Below are positions 53,646 to 64,000 of a DNA stretch of 64,000 bases, one piece after another. This DNA comes from Owenia fusiformis (Eukaryota > Annelida > Polychaeta > Sabellida > Oweniidae), in contig CAIIXF020000009.1 of assembly GCA_903813345.2 (NCBI GenBank), positions 11,400,030 through 11,464,029 of the forward strand, in the 5' to 3' direction. Positions within the stretch are counted from its first letter, which is position 1. Each line of letters starts with the position of its first letter. The position numbers and the translations under genes are program-made. The notes under the pieces are model-generated. The model was not told where the DNA came from, made no database searches, and worked only from the letters and a program-made list of their open reading frames with translations.

Positions 53646-54734
53646 CGAGGGGTGATCAATAAGTAATTATGGACGCTTTTTTACACAGATACTTTTTATT
53701 GACCAATCCCTTTGATTTTCCTACCAGTGATACATAATTCAATTATCTATCAATTCTGAAGATTTGGAGACAAAATATATAATACATGTTGATATATCCT
53801 TATTTCCGTGAAGGAGGTACAGGTACCCCGGGACCGACATTTACGTCACATATTCAGTTTTTAGCCAGTTTGGTAAATTTGAGTTAGATTTGAACTTTTT
53901 ATATGCAAGAAGTGTTGTATTGTTTGAAATTTTTTGCTGACTGGTAACGCATAAACAGAAATAATTGTAATGTCAGAGTGTTGTATGGAAGGGGTTTGCA
54001 GGTCAATTTGAGAAAGCATTGTGTAAGAAAGGGGTGGTGAGAGAAGGGAACACCCTACTCCATATGGTCAATGCACCTGCCCACATATCTCAAAATGTTC
54101 AGAAAACAATATCCCTGGACCTCAAAATTGAGCCGTTGGCCAATGCACTGTATTGTCCCCATCTGCTTACATGTGACTTGTTTAATTCTATACTACTTAT
54201 TTCTATAGAGAAAGGACGCAGGTTTATTAACATTGATTAAATAAAACAACCGATGCAACTGTATCTTGCTACCATGTCAGAGAATGGATTCAGCCTTGTC
54301 TCACAATCTTGAGTTAAGAGGATGAGGAATTGTGTACATGTAGCACTTGATGGAACCTATTTAGAGGGCCCTGTGGAATAAATATGGCATGAATACCACA
54401 TAGTGATGATAAAATATTCAAAAGCAACTATGGCATAACAAAATGGGGTAATTCATGACCATAATGGTTTGTTTTGTTCAGCCTGCATTCAACTGCATTG
54501 CATGTTAAACAAGCTAAAATAGCTTCAGAATATGTGACGTAAATGTCGGTCCCGGGGTACCCGTACCTCCTTCACGGAAATGAGGATATATCAACATGTA
54601 TTATATATTTTATCTTCAAATCTTCAGAGTTGATAGATAATTGAATGATGTATCGATGGTAAGAAAATCAAAGGGATTGGTCTATAAAAAGCATCTGTGT
54701 AAAAAAGCGTCCATTACTTATTGATCACCCCTCG
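53646..54734. mobile_element. Mariner-like element with about 210-bp TIRs
   Basis: Ends CGAGGGGTGATCAATAAGTA and its inverted partner TTACTTATTGATCACCCCTCG are flanked by TA on each side. Inverted similarity covers 53646-53855 and 54528-54734, including GGACCGACATTTACGTCACA and CTCCTTCACGGAAAT. The total of 1089 bases leaves only a short coding remnant between the arms. It is a degenerate mariner/Tc1-type transposon or a derivative with unusually long TIRs, lying 3' of the last recognised exon of gene C. Confidence 0.85.
53990..54240 (+). pseudogene. Mariner transposase remnant
   Basis: The frame 54019-54240 contains NAPAHISQNVQ and, about 20 residues on, LYCPHLLTCDLF. These align with the conserved mariner blocks around the second catalytic Asp (DNAPAHTS) and PYSPDLAPCDYFLF. 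The first Asp of the DNAPAH block reads as Val here and the N-terminal two thirds are missing, so no active enzyme is encoded. Confidence 0.7.
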
Positions 54735-54736
54735 TA

Positions 54737-55288
54737 CAGTGCTCCCTTACGAATATATGCATATCAAAAAGAAGGAAAACTAAAATTATTCATTGCACTG
54801 TTTAGAAAATGCATGGATATACTTTATACTAACTTAATGAGGGCTCTCATTTGTAAGGTTATCATTAACTAAACTAGTATACTGTATGATTGAACAACAT
54901 GTAGACAGACGTTTAATCCAACAAATAGACATCTTAGCTGAAAATTAAAGACGTGGAACACTGTTAGAGATGTTAGAGATGTTCGGGATTTGTATCTTTG
55001 AGAGCATACTCTCAAATCTTTCTTTTTCCACGGTGTGCCTATATAAGCTTTTGTTCTTCCACACAAGCTTGCGGTTCACTGGTGATCCACTCGATTAAGC
55101 TGGTTACCGAAACGGTTCGTTTCGGCATCTAGCCCTATTGTATATCATGAGTATAACCCAGACATGAGTATCTTAGCCAAACTACTGCAAATTTACGTTG
55201 ACGTTTTTTATCACCTAGATGCGATGTAGTGTGATAATTTATATCACGATGCCCATTTCATCTTTGTGATAACCAAGATACAGATGGA
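54737..55288. other. Probable 5' UTR of the LINE and flank
   Basis: No ORF of note. CACGGTGTGCCTATATAAGC and GGTTACCGAAACGGTTCG lie here. The 5' boundary of the LINE was not found and no target duplication matching the 3' flank was seen. Confidence 0.35.
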
Positions 55289-56782
55289 TTGGTAGCTACA
55301 CGTGAAGCTTTATTCGACTATGCAAGAATCCACAAGAAAGATGCGATGCCTAAAGGTGCTCTCGTGCGCCGTCTCCCAAGTAGAAAGAAAAAAGCCAGTT
55401 CCAGTGCGAATGAAAAACTCGCTACTGATATTTATCACTTATTTCTTTTCATCGAGGGAGCTGGAAATATCAGCGATATTAAAGCTATGGTAAACCCACG
55501 GAAAGTCCGCTTAACTACTTCTAAACAGGCAAAACCTGTTGATCCAACAGAGAATACGACATTAGTCCCATCACCTGTGTTAGAATCGATGATGAATCAT
55601 CTATTATCTATTAAAGAGACATGTGCAAACATCTCTCAAACACTGGATGAACAGAAACTTCAAATAAAACAAATTCAAAATGAAAATGAAGCGTTGAAAC
55701 GCAATGAACAACAATTGAGAGATTCGGAATTTAGAGCAAAAAATGACTTAAAACAGATAAACTCTACAATCAAAGATAAGAACAATGAGATTCTTCTTTT
55801 GAAATCAAAATTGTCTTTATGCGAAAATGAATTGAAAACAAAACTGAACATAATTGAGGGCAAATTAGCTACTGTCCATAAAAATTGTGTCAACACGAAC
55901 ATCACCTTAAATCGAGTTAATGAAACTAGTAAATTGGTGATGACATCTTCTGATAACTCCCCAAGGAGCAACCACTCATATACTGCAAATAGGAATTCAC
56001 CTGTCGTCACTGATCCATCACCAATAATGCAACACAGTTCCTCCTCACCGCTCCAGAGTACTGACCTACCTGAACATAATGCTACCGACATAGCCAAGTC
56101 CACCATAACTACAACTGCTGATCAAGATGCTGAAGACAACAGTGTCACGACAAATAGTGCTGCGATGGCAACTAATGTACTCTCTGATGTTACTACTTCT
56201 TCTCACTTAACATCAGCAACTAATTCTAGTGATTGTGCCCATACTTTCTGTCTAAAAGCAGCAATTACACCGCCCAAAACAACCTGTACTAGATCTCCAC
56301 AAGCGATTAACAAATCCACTGTTAAATCAAACAAGATTGCTGCAGCTAATGTTACAACACCTGTTAACAGTAACAGTGCCCCCAGTGCTTCACTACCTAT
56401 TCCTACCATTCCTATTTCTTCGAGATCATCTAACTCTGATAGTGTATCCACCTTTAACAACCCGGACGATATTGGATTCACAGGTGTACATAGTCGACAA
56501 AATATTAAACGCCTATTCATATCACGTGTTAGATCTCAACTCCCCTTTGAAGAATTGAGCAACAAACTGAAACTGTATGCACGAAACAAAGGTGTCACTG
56601 TTACCTTTGTTCGACTCCTGAAGGAATATCACTCTCCTATCACCACAGCTTATTCCTTGAGGCTAAATGTTGTAGCAAAACACTTTCAATATATAATTGA
56701 TGATCCTGCCTTTTGGCCTAAAGGTATAATTTCGAAAGAGTGGATTAATAAGAACAAAACTGTATATGAAGACTTTGATTAG
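55289..56782 (+). CDS. LINE ORF1 protein
   Basis: An open frame of up to 497 codons from a TTG; the first in-frame ATG is at 55346. A basic N-terminal segment (RRLPSRKKK) is followed by a coiled coil (about residues 105-200), a long Ser/Thr-rich linker, and a C-terminal region (NIKRLFISRVRSQLPFEELS, then GVTVTFVRLL and PAFWPKGI) of the RNA-binding style found in ORF1 of invertebrate non-LTR elements. By family knowledge ORF1 proteins coat the element RNA. It overlaps ORF2 by 17 bases in another frame, which suggests coupled or reinitiated translation. No stop interrupts it. Confidence 0.8.
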   Translation: MVATREALFDYARIHKKDAMPKGALVRRLPSRKKKASSSANEKLATDIYHLFLFIEGAGNISDIKAMVNPRKVRLTTSKQAKPVDPTENTTLVPSPVLESMMNHLLSIKETCANISQTLDEQKLQIKQIQNENEALKRNEQQLRDSEFRAKNDLKQINSTIKDKNNEILLLKSKLSLCENELKTKLNIIEGKLATVHKNCVNTNITLNRVNETSKLVMTSSDNSPRSNHSYTANRNSPVVTDPSPIMQHSSSSPLQSTDLPEHNATDIAKSTITTTADQDAEDNSVTTNSAAMATNVLSDVTTSSHLTSATNSSDCAHTFCLKAAITPPKTTCTRSPQAINKSTVKSNKIAAANVTTPVNSNSAPSASLPIPTIPISSRSSNSDSVSTFNNPDDIGFTGVHSRQNIKRLFISRVRSQLPFEELSNKLKLYARNKGVTVTFVRLLKEYHSPITTAYSLRLNVVAKHFQYIIDDPAFWPKGIISKEWINKNKTVYEDFD

Positions 56783-59700
56783 TTCAAGTGTTATTGTATA
56801 TATATTTGTCATTTTTTCTATGACTGCTAAACTTAACTTAATGTCATGGAATGTACAAGGCGTCATGTACAGTACGCCATATTTATGTCAGAAGTTATCT
56901 GACATTGATGTTTGTGTTATACAAGAGCATTGGCTTTATCCTTGCAATGTTAATTATCTTAATTCCATTGATTCGCATTTCTCTAGTGTTGCTGTCTGTG
57001 ATAAATCACTTCCTATCGATATAGTAAATAAACGACGCGGCCAAGGTGGCGTCGGGATATTATACAGAAATTCAATTAAAAATGTTTCGGAATTAGACAT
57101 TGAAAATGACAGAATCTGTGGAATAAAGATAGGTCTAGAAAATGAACCATTGTATATAATAGGGGTTTATTTACCCTGTAGTAATACGTCGATTTTTGAG
57201 TACCGTGAGTATGTTCAAAATTTGATGGATATTTTTGATATGTACAATAGTAAGGGTACTGTTATAGTTGCAGGGGACTTTAATGCCCACCTATCCTCTA
57301 ATATAGGGCCACGCTCTATTGGTGCTATTAACGATAGAGGAAAATGTATCGAGAATTTTATTTTTGATTCTAATCTGGTATGTGCTAATGCACAAAACCT
57401 GACGACAGGCCCTGTGTATACGTATTGTAGCTCTGATTTTGAACATCAATCATGCATTGACTTTATCATAATACCTGCTTCTAAACTGGATTGTGTGAAA
57501 CAATGTGCAGTTCTTAATGATCATGACTTGATTCTATCCAATCATAATCCGATATATATGCAATTTGAATTAGAAAGTAGGTGTTTCGAAACTAGCTATA
57601 AAAGTGTTCTAAGATGGAATAATGCTAACGAAGACCAGCTCACTAGATATCGTAATATTGTTAAGAGTAAACTAAAAGAAATTAACGTTTCGAATGCACA
57701 TAATCCGTCTGATCTGGAAAAGTTGACACATGAAATTGTCGATTGTTTAAATGATGCAGCAGACCTTGCGATACCTAAATCTCAATTTCACCACTTTTTG
57801 AATCCTTTTTGGAAATATGGTGCAGTTAAAAATCTTCATGTATCAATGCGACAGTTTAGACGCATTTGGATCTCCGCAGGACGACCAAGAAATCATAACA
57901 ATGTAGCTTTAACACAATATAAAAATGCAAAACGTCTCTTTCGTGCAGAACTGCGGAAGGCTAAAATAAATTATGAACGTAATCTTGATTCTAAATTTGA
58001 CAAAGCTGCTGAGCTCAACATAAATGATTTCTATCGTCTGGTTAGGAAATCCAGAAAACTTAAAACAAATTCGCACGAATTACTAGTTGATGGAACAATA
58101 ATTAGAGATCCATGTCTAATTAGGGACGCATGGGCAGATCATTTTGAGATGTTAGGGACTCCCAAACAGTTTCCACATTTTGATAATGACTTTATGCGAA
58201 ATATTGAAACTGAGTTTCAACGCAATTACAAAGAATCATTTTCAAACCATGATACTACCTTAATTAATCCTATCGTTACTCAGGAAATACATGATATTAT
58301 TGTACAGAGTCCTAATAACAAAGCTCCTGGTTTAGATATGGTAACTAATGAACATCTTAAAAACGGCGGTAGCATGTTAGTTAAGGTGATCACTGACCTA
58401 TTCAATGCAATGATTAGGCTAGAATATGTCCCGCAAAACCCAAAAATTGGCGTGATTATTTCATTGTACAAGGGCAAGAAAAAAGATAAATTAATCAAGA
58501 CAAACTATAGAGGACTTACACTCACCTCTGTTATTAACAAACTTTGGGATACTATTCTCTTGGAAAGGAATATGCATATCTTGAAATGTGCAAATGTTCC
58601 GCACAAATTGCAATTTGCCCATAATGGCGGGAGTCAAATGGCCACATTCGTTTTTAAAGAAATAGTAGCTCATTTCCAAGAGAGAAACTCTCCCATTTTC
58701 ACAGCCATGCTTGATAATCTCCAAGCTTTTGATTTATTGTACAGAAATGGACTTTTTGTAAAATTATATAAACTTGGAATTAACTCAAAAGCTTGGAGAC
58801 TCTTTGTCAAATCGTATAGCGACACGAAAGCTAGAATTCTATATGATGGGTCATACTCCCGTGAAATTACTATTAATCAGGGCTGTGGTCAAGGTAGAAT
58901 TTGCTCATCGCTCTGGTTCATGTTATATATTGATGACCTTATAAAAGAATTATGTGATTCTGGCCTTGGAGTCGCACTTAGCGATGACTTAATAATACCA
59001 TGTATCCTAGTAGCGGATGATACTACCGTGTTAGGAACTACGCCTAATGAACTACAAAAATTATTAGATATTGTATATAATTACAGCTGTCGCTGGCGTC
59101 TAGTATACCATGCAGGTTTTCCCTTAGATAAATGTAAAAGTGCCATATTAATATATGATTTGCATTTAAAACGATATGATGAAACACGTTGGCACCTTGG
59201 ACGTGAATCCCTTCCAACTAGACACCAACAAATATACGTAGGCAATATCATTGACTCTAATACTCATGTAAGCTCTAAGGCAGCTATAACGGAAGCTTGT
59301 CTTAAAGCAACACGTACTTTTAACTCTTTGTGTTTTATTGGTATGTACCGTAATGGTCTCAACCCTCTAACTAGTGCCAAAATATGGAAAAATATTATAA
59401 TGCCTTCTGCATTTTATGGGTGTGAACTTTGGTTCAATATTAAACGAAATGAAATGGAAAAGCTCGAGCGTGCTCAACGACAGGTTGCCAAAAGAATCCA
59501 AGGTTTCCCTATAAGAACACCTAGTGCTATAGTCTTGAGCACGCTTGGTCTATTGTCCGTTGAGAGTTACATCAATAAAATGAAATTCCTGTTTCTTGGC
59601 AGACTACTGAGAACTGATAATCTATATGTTCAAAAACAGATTTTACTAATTAGAATATCTAGCTTGCTGGTTAGAGACGTTTTACACCTCAAACAAATGG

Positions 59701-60311
59701 GCTTTTTGGCTGATATTCTGCAACTTAAAGATTCTTATCCTATTTTATATACTGAGTTTGAACGTTATATTAAAACTACTGTTGTAATGCATAAATCCAA
59801 ATGGAAAATGATAGTAAACGCACAAATCTTTTCAAAACAACAGCAATTATGGCACCACATGCTGAATCAGGATGCCTCTCTATATCGCTTTAGAAATAGT
59901 CATACAGTGTACGAACCAATAATACATTGGAAATTGGGAATTATTTATCCATCTCACACTTGGAAATTGGGACAGCTTTTATCCTTATTAATACTGAACT
60001 CAGAAACTGATAGATGCTGTCCTCTTTGCAATAGTGTGACGAATGACATCACAAAACATATATTATTACAATGTCAAGTACTATTTCAAGAAAGAGATAA
60101 TCTATTTAATGCTGTTGTTGATACATTAGGAGTTGTTGACTCTGTGGCGTTATTTAATACTGATGATGAGATATTTCTTGAAACTATTTTAGGTAGCAGA
60201 ACAGATATGTTATTTGATTGTAATGATTGCATTTGGCAACAGTTTTTAATAGTATCTGCGGTGAAAATAGATTATTTGCTAAACCATGCTGTACTACATT
60301 TAAATATGTAA
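56766..60311 (+). CDS. LINE ORF2: AP endonuclease and reverse transcriptase
   Basis: 1181 codons, uninterrupted. The apurinic-type endonuclease (about residues 22-275) shows SWNVQG, QEHW, GGVGILYR, VAGDFNAH and SNHNPI; the usual final SDH is SNH. The reverse transcriptase (about 510-800) shows NKAPGLD, NYRGLTLTSV, the motif A Asp in LDNLQAFD, GQGRICSSLWFMLYIDDL and the catalytic VADD. A C-terminal CCHC knuckle (CPLCNSVTNDITKHILLQC) follows at about 1090. The layout is that of APE-type LINEs (Jockey/CR1/I group); I do not assign a clade. The full-length open frame suggests a recent insertion, possibly still competent apart from the SNH change. Confidence 0.92.
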   Translation: MKTLISSSVIVYIFVIFSMTAKLNLMSWNVQGVMYSTPYLCQKLSDIDVCVIQEHWLYPCNVNYLNSIDSHFSSVAVCDKSLPIDIVNKRRGQGGVGILYRNSIKNVSELDIENDRICGIKIGLENEPLYIIGVYLPCSNTSIFEYREYVQNLMDIFDMYNSKGTVIVAGDFNAHLSSNIGPRSIGAINDRGKCIENFIFDSNLVCANAQNLTTGPVYTYCSSDFEHQSCIDFIIIPASKLDCVKQCAVLNDHDLILSNHNPIYMQFELESRCFETSYKSVLRWNNANEDQLTRYRNIVKSKLKEINVSNAHNPSDLEKLTHEIVDCLNDAADLAIPKSQFHHFLNPFWKYGAVKNLHVSMRQFRRIWISAGRPRNHNNVALTQYKNAKRLFRAELRKAKINYERNLDSKFDKAAELNINDFYRLVRKSRKLKTNSHELLVDGTIIRDPCLIRDAWADHFEMLGTPKQFPHFDNDFMRNIETEFQRNYKESFSNHDTTLINPIVTQEIHDIIVQSPNNKAPGLDMVTNEHLKNGGSMLVKVITDLFNAMIRLEYVPQNPKIGVIISLYKGKKKDKLIKTNYRGLTLTSVINKLWDTILLERNMHILKCANVPHKLQFAHNGGSQMATFVFKEIVAHFQERNSPIFTAMLDNLQAFDLLYRNGLFVKLYKLGINSKAWRLFVKSYSDTKARILYDGSYSREITINQGCGQGRICSSLWFMLYIDDLIKELCDSGLGVALSDDLIIPCILVADDTTVLGTTPNELQKLLDIVYNYSCRWRLVYHAGFPLDKCKSAILIYDLHLKRYDETRWHLGRESLPTRHQQIYVGNIIDSNTHVSSKAAITEACLKATRTFNSLCFIGMYRNGLNPLTSAKIWKNIIMPSAFYGCELWFNIKRNEMEKLERAQRQVAKRIQGFPIRTPSAIVLSTLGLLSVESYINKMKFLFLGRLLRTDNLYVQKQILLIRISSLLVRDVLHLKQMGFLADILQLKDSYPILYTEFERYIKTTVVMHKSKWKMIVNAQIFSKQQQLWHHMLNQDASLYRFRNSHTVYEPIIHWKLGIIYPSHTWKLGQLLSLLILNSETDRCCPLCNSVTNDITKHILLQCQVLFQERDNLFNAVVDTLGVVDSVALFNTDDEIFLETILGSRTDMLFDCNDCIWQQFLIVSAVKIDYLLNHAVLHLNM

Positions 60312-60448
60312 ATACCTGGAATATTTGTAAATAATGTACATTTTATTATTATTATTTTATTTTTCCTTAATTTTGAGTTAAGTTAAAATGTTAAATTGTA
60401 ATCTTCATTTAATGGAGGAAATAAAGAATATACAATACAATACAATAC
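60312..60448 (+). other. LINE 3' UTR and AATAC-repeat tail
   Basis: A short AT-rich 3' UTR with AATAAA at about 60420 ends in TACAATACAATACAATAC, a simple-repeat tail typical of many APE LINEs, after which unrelated sequence starts. Confidence 0.75.
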
Positions 60449-60593
60449 ACGACTCCCAAAAAGAGCTAAAATAGAAAGAGAAAATTACAAGGCTAGTCTC
60501 GTTCTAAAGATAGATGAACTTGTGATTAAAGCAGCATAGTTTGTGTTCAAAACGATAATACGCCATACACGTGATTTAAACATTTTTCTTGTC

Positions 60594-61395
60594 AAACTGC
60601 GCGCCTATATTCACATGTATTTCCCAAACTGCATGCCAAATATTTCCAAACTGCTTGCCTATCCAAGCTTGTTTTGTATTATTAGGAAACGTAAGCGCCA
60701 TATGTAAGGCACATATGTGTCTAATAGTAGAACCCCATAATTGAAACACTATGAGAGTCCATCCACCAAGATGGTGATCTGAAAATAAAAGTTTTTTCGT
60801 TCCCAACTTAATAGTCACTTCTATCATACATTTTGACTTCCAATATGAAAATATCATAAAATCTGACGATAAAGCAAAAATTCCAAAGCTATACAAAAAC
60901 ACCTACAAGTGCCTCTGCAGAAATTCCAATGATAATATGTAGTTTTAATAGTGTATGCGCACAGTTTGTAATTTCTGGCTAAAATAGGCGCGCAGTTTGT
61001 GCTTTATTTCTTTTTAATCTTCTGATTATCTGTTTATTCTCGAAATATTTTGAATTATACATGATAAATGCGTATGGAATTAAATATGAAACGAGTCTAA
61101 AGTATTTGTCATTTATGTTTCAAGTGCTAGATCGATTTACGTATAAATTCCCGTTAAATCAGTGACGAAAATGCCATTAATCTGCTTATGTTTTAAAACT
61201 TAGATTCATTTGCACATACTTTTTGCTAGTATTTGCAAGATTCGTATATTAGCCACAGAATGAACGCATTGAACAAGAAAACAATGCAGGATAAATGTCT
61301 TTAAATTACGTTTCAAAATACAGACTCCAACTTAAATGATGCAATGTTGTTAGGCACGCAGTTTGTGATCGAAACAAACTGCGCGCCTAAGTAGG
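60594..61395. repeat. Cluster of CAAACTGCGCGCCTA motifs
   Basis: Exact or near CAAACTGCGCGCCTA occurs at 60594 and 61375, its complement TAGGCGCGCAGTTTG at 60985 and (one change) 61351, and weaker versions at about 60627 and 60649. The first and third could be the TIRs of a 405-bp element; the last two form a hairpin. The Cys-poor ORF on the minus strand here (60576-60902) has no features. Confidence 0.5.
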
Positions 61396-61399
61396 CGCG

Positions 61400-64000
61400 A
61401 AAGCTTGACATGGGCACCGTGTATATCATTTATGATAATTGATAATGAAGATTTATCACCAGATGAAGACAAATACTACTTGTTGTTATTTTAAATGCCT
61501 TGTATTCTTTCCGAGGAATTTAAAACAGGTGGTCAAGTTATCCATTCAAAGAAGGTGGAGAAATATACACGTATATTTTTACAAAATGTATGAATCTACT
61601 TAACATAAAACATAACATGGGACTTATGGATGGGATCAACTGGACAACCGCAGAAATTGTTTTTAGGCAATCAAGAAGCCTAAGTAAATATTGTAAAATG
61701 TGTTAACTGAACTATTTGGTGAAGTGAAATGCCACGATTCTACCTTTTTCAATTCCCCTCCTACTCACCATTTTCATCTTCCTCTTCGTCGTCTTTCTAA
61801 TAAATAACCATCAATAGGTTACCATGGTGCAAGCGAGACGGGTCCTCATCATAAGCCAATTTGATGGCCTGTAAAGATATCATATGCCACCTTTCATTAT
61901 GCTTTTATTTAGTCATGGTACATGACCGGCGACACATTTTAACTGTCACATATTACTTGATAATATTTTTTAAAGCAATGCAACTCCATTCACCAGACCT
62001 TACATAACACCTGAATTACAATTGGATGGCTTGTGCGCGACCCGTTTATTGCAAAAATACAGAAAACTATACATCACAAAACACAACACTCTTTAACTAA
62101 TCTCTATCAGAGATTCTCGACCAAATGCATCTTGCAATTGTCGTGACTTGAGAGTCAACAATTTATGCATTACATGGGAAATAATATGTCTGATGACATG
62201 ACACAATACGTATGCCAGAAACCCTCTAGGTTTCGTACAATATGGACAATGTCTAGTATGTAGATTGAATGAATTCTCTAAACTTGACTAACTGTTTACA
62301 TGATGTTGTATTATAACCTTGAACTCGTGCCAGTTTCTCGGAGACCCCTCTCACAGAATGTGAAGAAGTACCTAAATGTTTCTTCTTGAAAACAAATAGG
62401 AGGTCTACCTACATCCTAAGCTGAAACTGACTTGATGTAGGCTTCAGAGTTCATAAACTGTAAAGAAACAATATAAAACTAGCGCTTTACCAAAATTAGA
62501 ACATCTGACTGAAACTAACTTACTAATCTAACTTCAAATAAAATGATAGGATTGAACTACGTTAAGTACGTTTATACTATTCTTGAGAAAACTTAATCAT
62601 TTTATCTGGCAAATTTAGTGAACTGTGTGTAGGTCCGCAGATAAAGCCGAAGTGATCAAAAACACATTGGCCATACCAGAACCAATAATAGCCCAGATAA
62701 ATAATACGTCACCGACAAACAAATTCTCAGCCTCAGTATCAAACAAGTACCGCTAAATTCAAAAAGCTGTCTACATTACCTTGAAGCTTTAAAATATTTT
62801 CGAACTAATTCTCTTCGATCAACCGTTAGAAAAAACATTTATTTTATTTTACTCACTCTGGACTTCAACATAGACATCGGTCTTTTTGGCGATAATAAAG
62901 TTAACGTGGCGAATGAAGAATACATCCGTGAAGGTGAATTGCAGCTAGGAGGCCGACGGCACAAAAGCGGTGATTATTAAAAAAAAGTTAGTGGTCTTCC
63001 GCGGGACTATATTCTATGACGGCATTCTCAAGAAAAAATTCAGTGTATACATGAAAAGTTGAACGGCTCATGCGCATTCATATTCTTGCATATCTTTATG
63101 ATATTTGGTGGGATGGTAGATTATATCTAGATCTATAGAATGAATTAAATTAAATCACACATTGAAAAGAATTGGAGGTAGAAAAATCGCGCCGGCCGAT
63201 AAACTTTTTTTGGACAAAAAAAATCTTATTTTTTCAACATTTTAGCAAAAACTGTAACGATCATACAGTTTTGGATATTTTTTCCTCAAACTTTCTGAAT
63301 ATTGACTCCCTTATGTGGTTTAATTTATGTGAAAAATTGGGAATTTATGATCATTTCAATGTAGTTTCCGTAAATCTCAAAGTTAGGTGAGTCACTTTTT
63401 AAAAATGGCCATTTTTGAGCTTATGGCGTCATCAAAGACGTTCTCGGATAACGTAAACAAGGTATATAATTTGCTTTTCTTTTACAAGTGCGTTCTCAAT
63501 GAGTCTTAAATTTTCACAATTTGTAGTATTTATTCTTGGGTTTCAAATTATGCAATTTTGAGAAATAAATGTAATGAGGATATACCAAGATATTATCATT
63601 TAAATCAGGAAAGCAAATTGACTGCATTCCCTACGACGTGATTCGCTTTCATTTTTACGCCATTTTTGGTCGCGTACCTCTTTGGCTTAAAACTGTAACA
63701 ATTTGTCAATTTTTTATAGATCAATCTCAAATTTCACGTGTGGTATCTTCAATATTTTTTAAAATATTGTAGCGATTTTTTTCTAAAATATAACGTTAAT
63801 ACAACTAATAAAACTTTATTCGAAAATGATGTTTAAAATTTGTGAAAAATATTGATTCCGTTTTGACGTCGGATTTGTCATTTAAAGTAAAACTTGGTGT
63901 CATCACTTTCAACATATGTTTCTCATTATAAAACTGAAGAATGTAGACTTAAATGTATTCACAGCTGAAGATTATATTCTTATTTGGAAAAGTATTTACT
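61400..64000. other. No gene recognised
   Basis: AT-rich sequence with only short frames (72 codons at 63172-63390). The downstream exons of gene C were looked for here and not found. No repeat boundary was identified. Confidence 0.45.

Noticed and set aside
55675-56106. 143-codon minus-strand ORF opposite LINE ORF1
   Set aside because: Shadow of the Ser/Thr-rich and coiled-coil coding region; no independent evidence.

Overview
The window is AT-rich, intron-containing animal DNA that is dense in transposons. No operons or bacterial signals are visible. The gene families (trefoil plus SUEL-type lectin ectodomains, a rhodopsin-family receptor fragment, tRNA-headed SINEs, APE-type LINEs, many foldback and TIR elements, CCGT/ACGT microsatellites) suggest a marine lophotrochozoan, most likely a mollusc. 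That assignment is inference; no taxon-specific gene is present.

Host genes. Two paralogous plus-strand genes lie in tandem. Gene A (3959-10489) and gene B (15688-39270) each have five exons with the same intron phases (1,1,1,2). Each encodes a small type I membrane protein: signal peptide, six-cysteine P-type (trefoil-like) module, SUEL-lectin-like module with a Thr-rich stalk, one transmembrane helix, and a tyrosine-containing cytoplasmic tail. The conceptual products are 430 and 403 residues with no stop or frameshift. Ectodomain exons 2-3 and their introns are far more alike between the genes than the cytoplasmic exons, which suggests recent gene conversion. A third gene, C (from 51433), has a signal exon and two exons of an extracellular domain I cannot name; its 3' part is not found. 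Between A and B lies the C-terminal exon of a GPCR, broken by a 44-bp tandem duplication.

Mobile DNA explains most of the rest. Intron 1 of A carries an 850-bp foldback element and a LINE 3' remnant. Intron 1 of B carries a young LTR retrotransposon (16075-21502, minus strand) with LTRs that look identical and a tRNA-Pro-type primer site, but no reverse transcriptase, plus a 594-bp TIR element whose empty site is preserved in gene A. Intron 3 of B is about 13.7 kb, against 0.6 kb in A. It holds a large inverted duplication, two TTAA-flanked transposons (one with its empty site in the opposite arm), a 5'-truncated LINE and a 1.4-kb TIR element with internal tandem repeats. Downstream of B are tRNA-headed SINEs in inverted orientation, a repeat with CCGT/ACGT arrays, nested inverted repeats and two TA-flanked Tc1/mariner-type elements. 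Downstream of gene C are a mariner-like element with about 210-bp TIRs and an apparently intact two-ORF LINE (ORF1 about 55289-56782, ORF2 56766-60311). The flanks 1-2580 and 61400-64000 show no gene I can support.

The most interesting biology is the pair of trefoil/SUEL/TM receptors with conserved tail tyrosines and an ectodomain that seems to be homogenised separately from the signalling tail. All repeat boundaries and identities were judged by eye.
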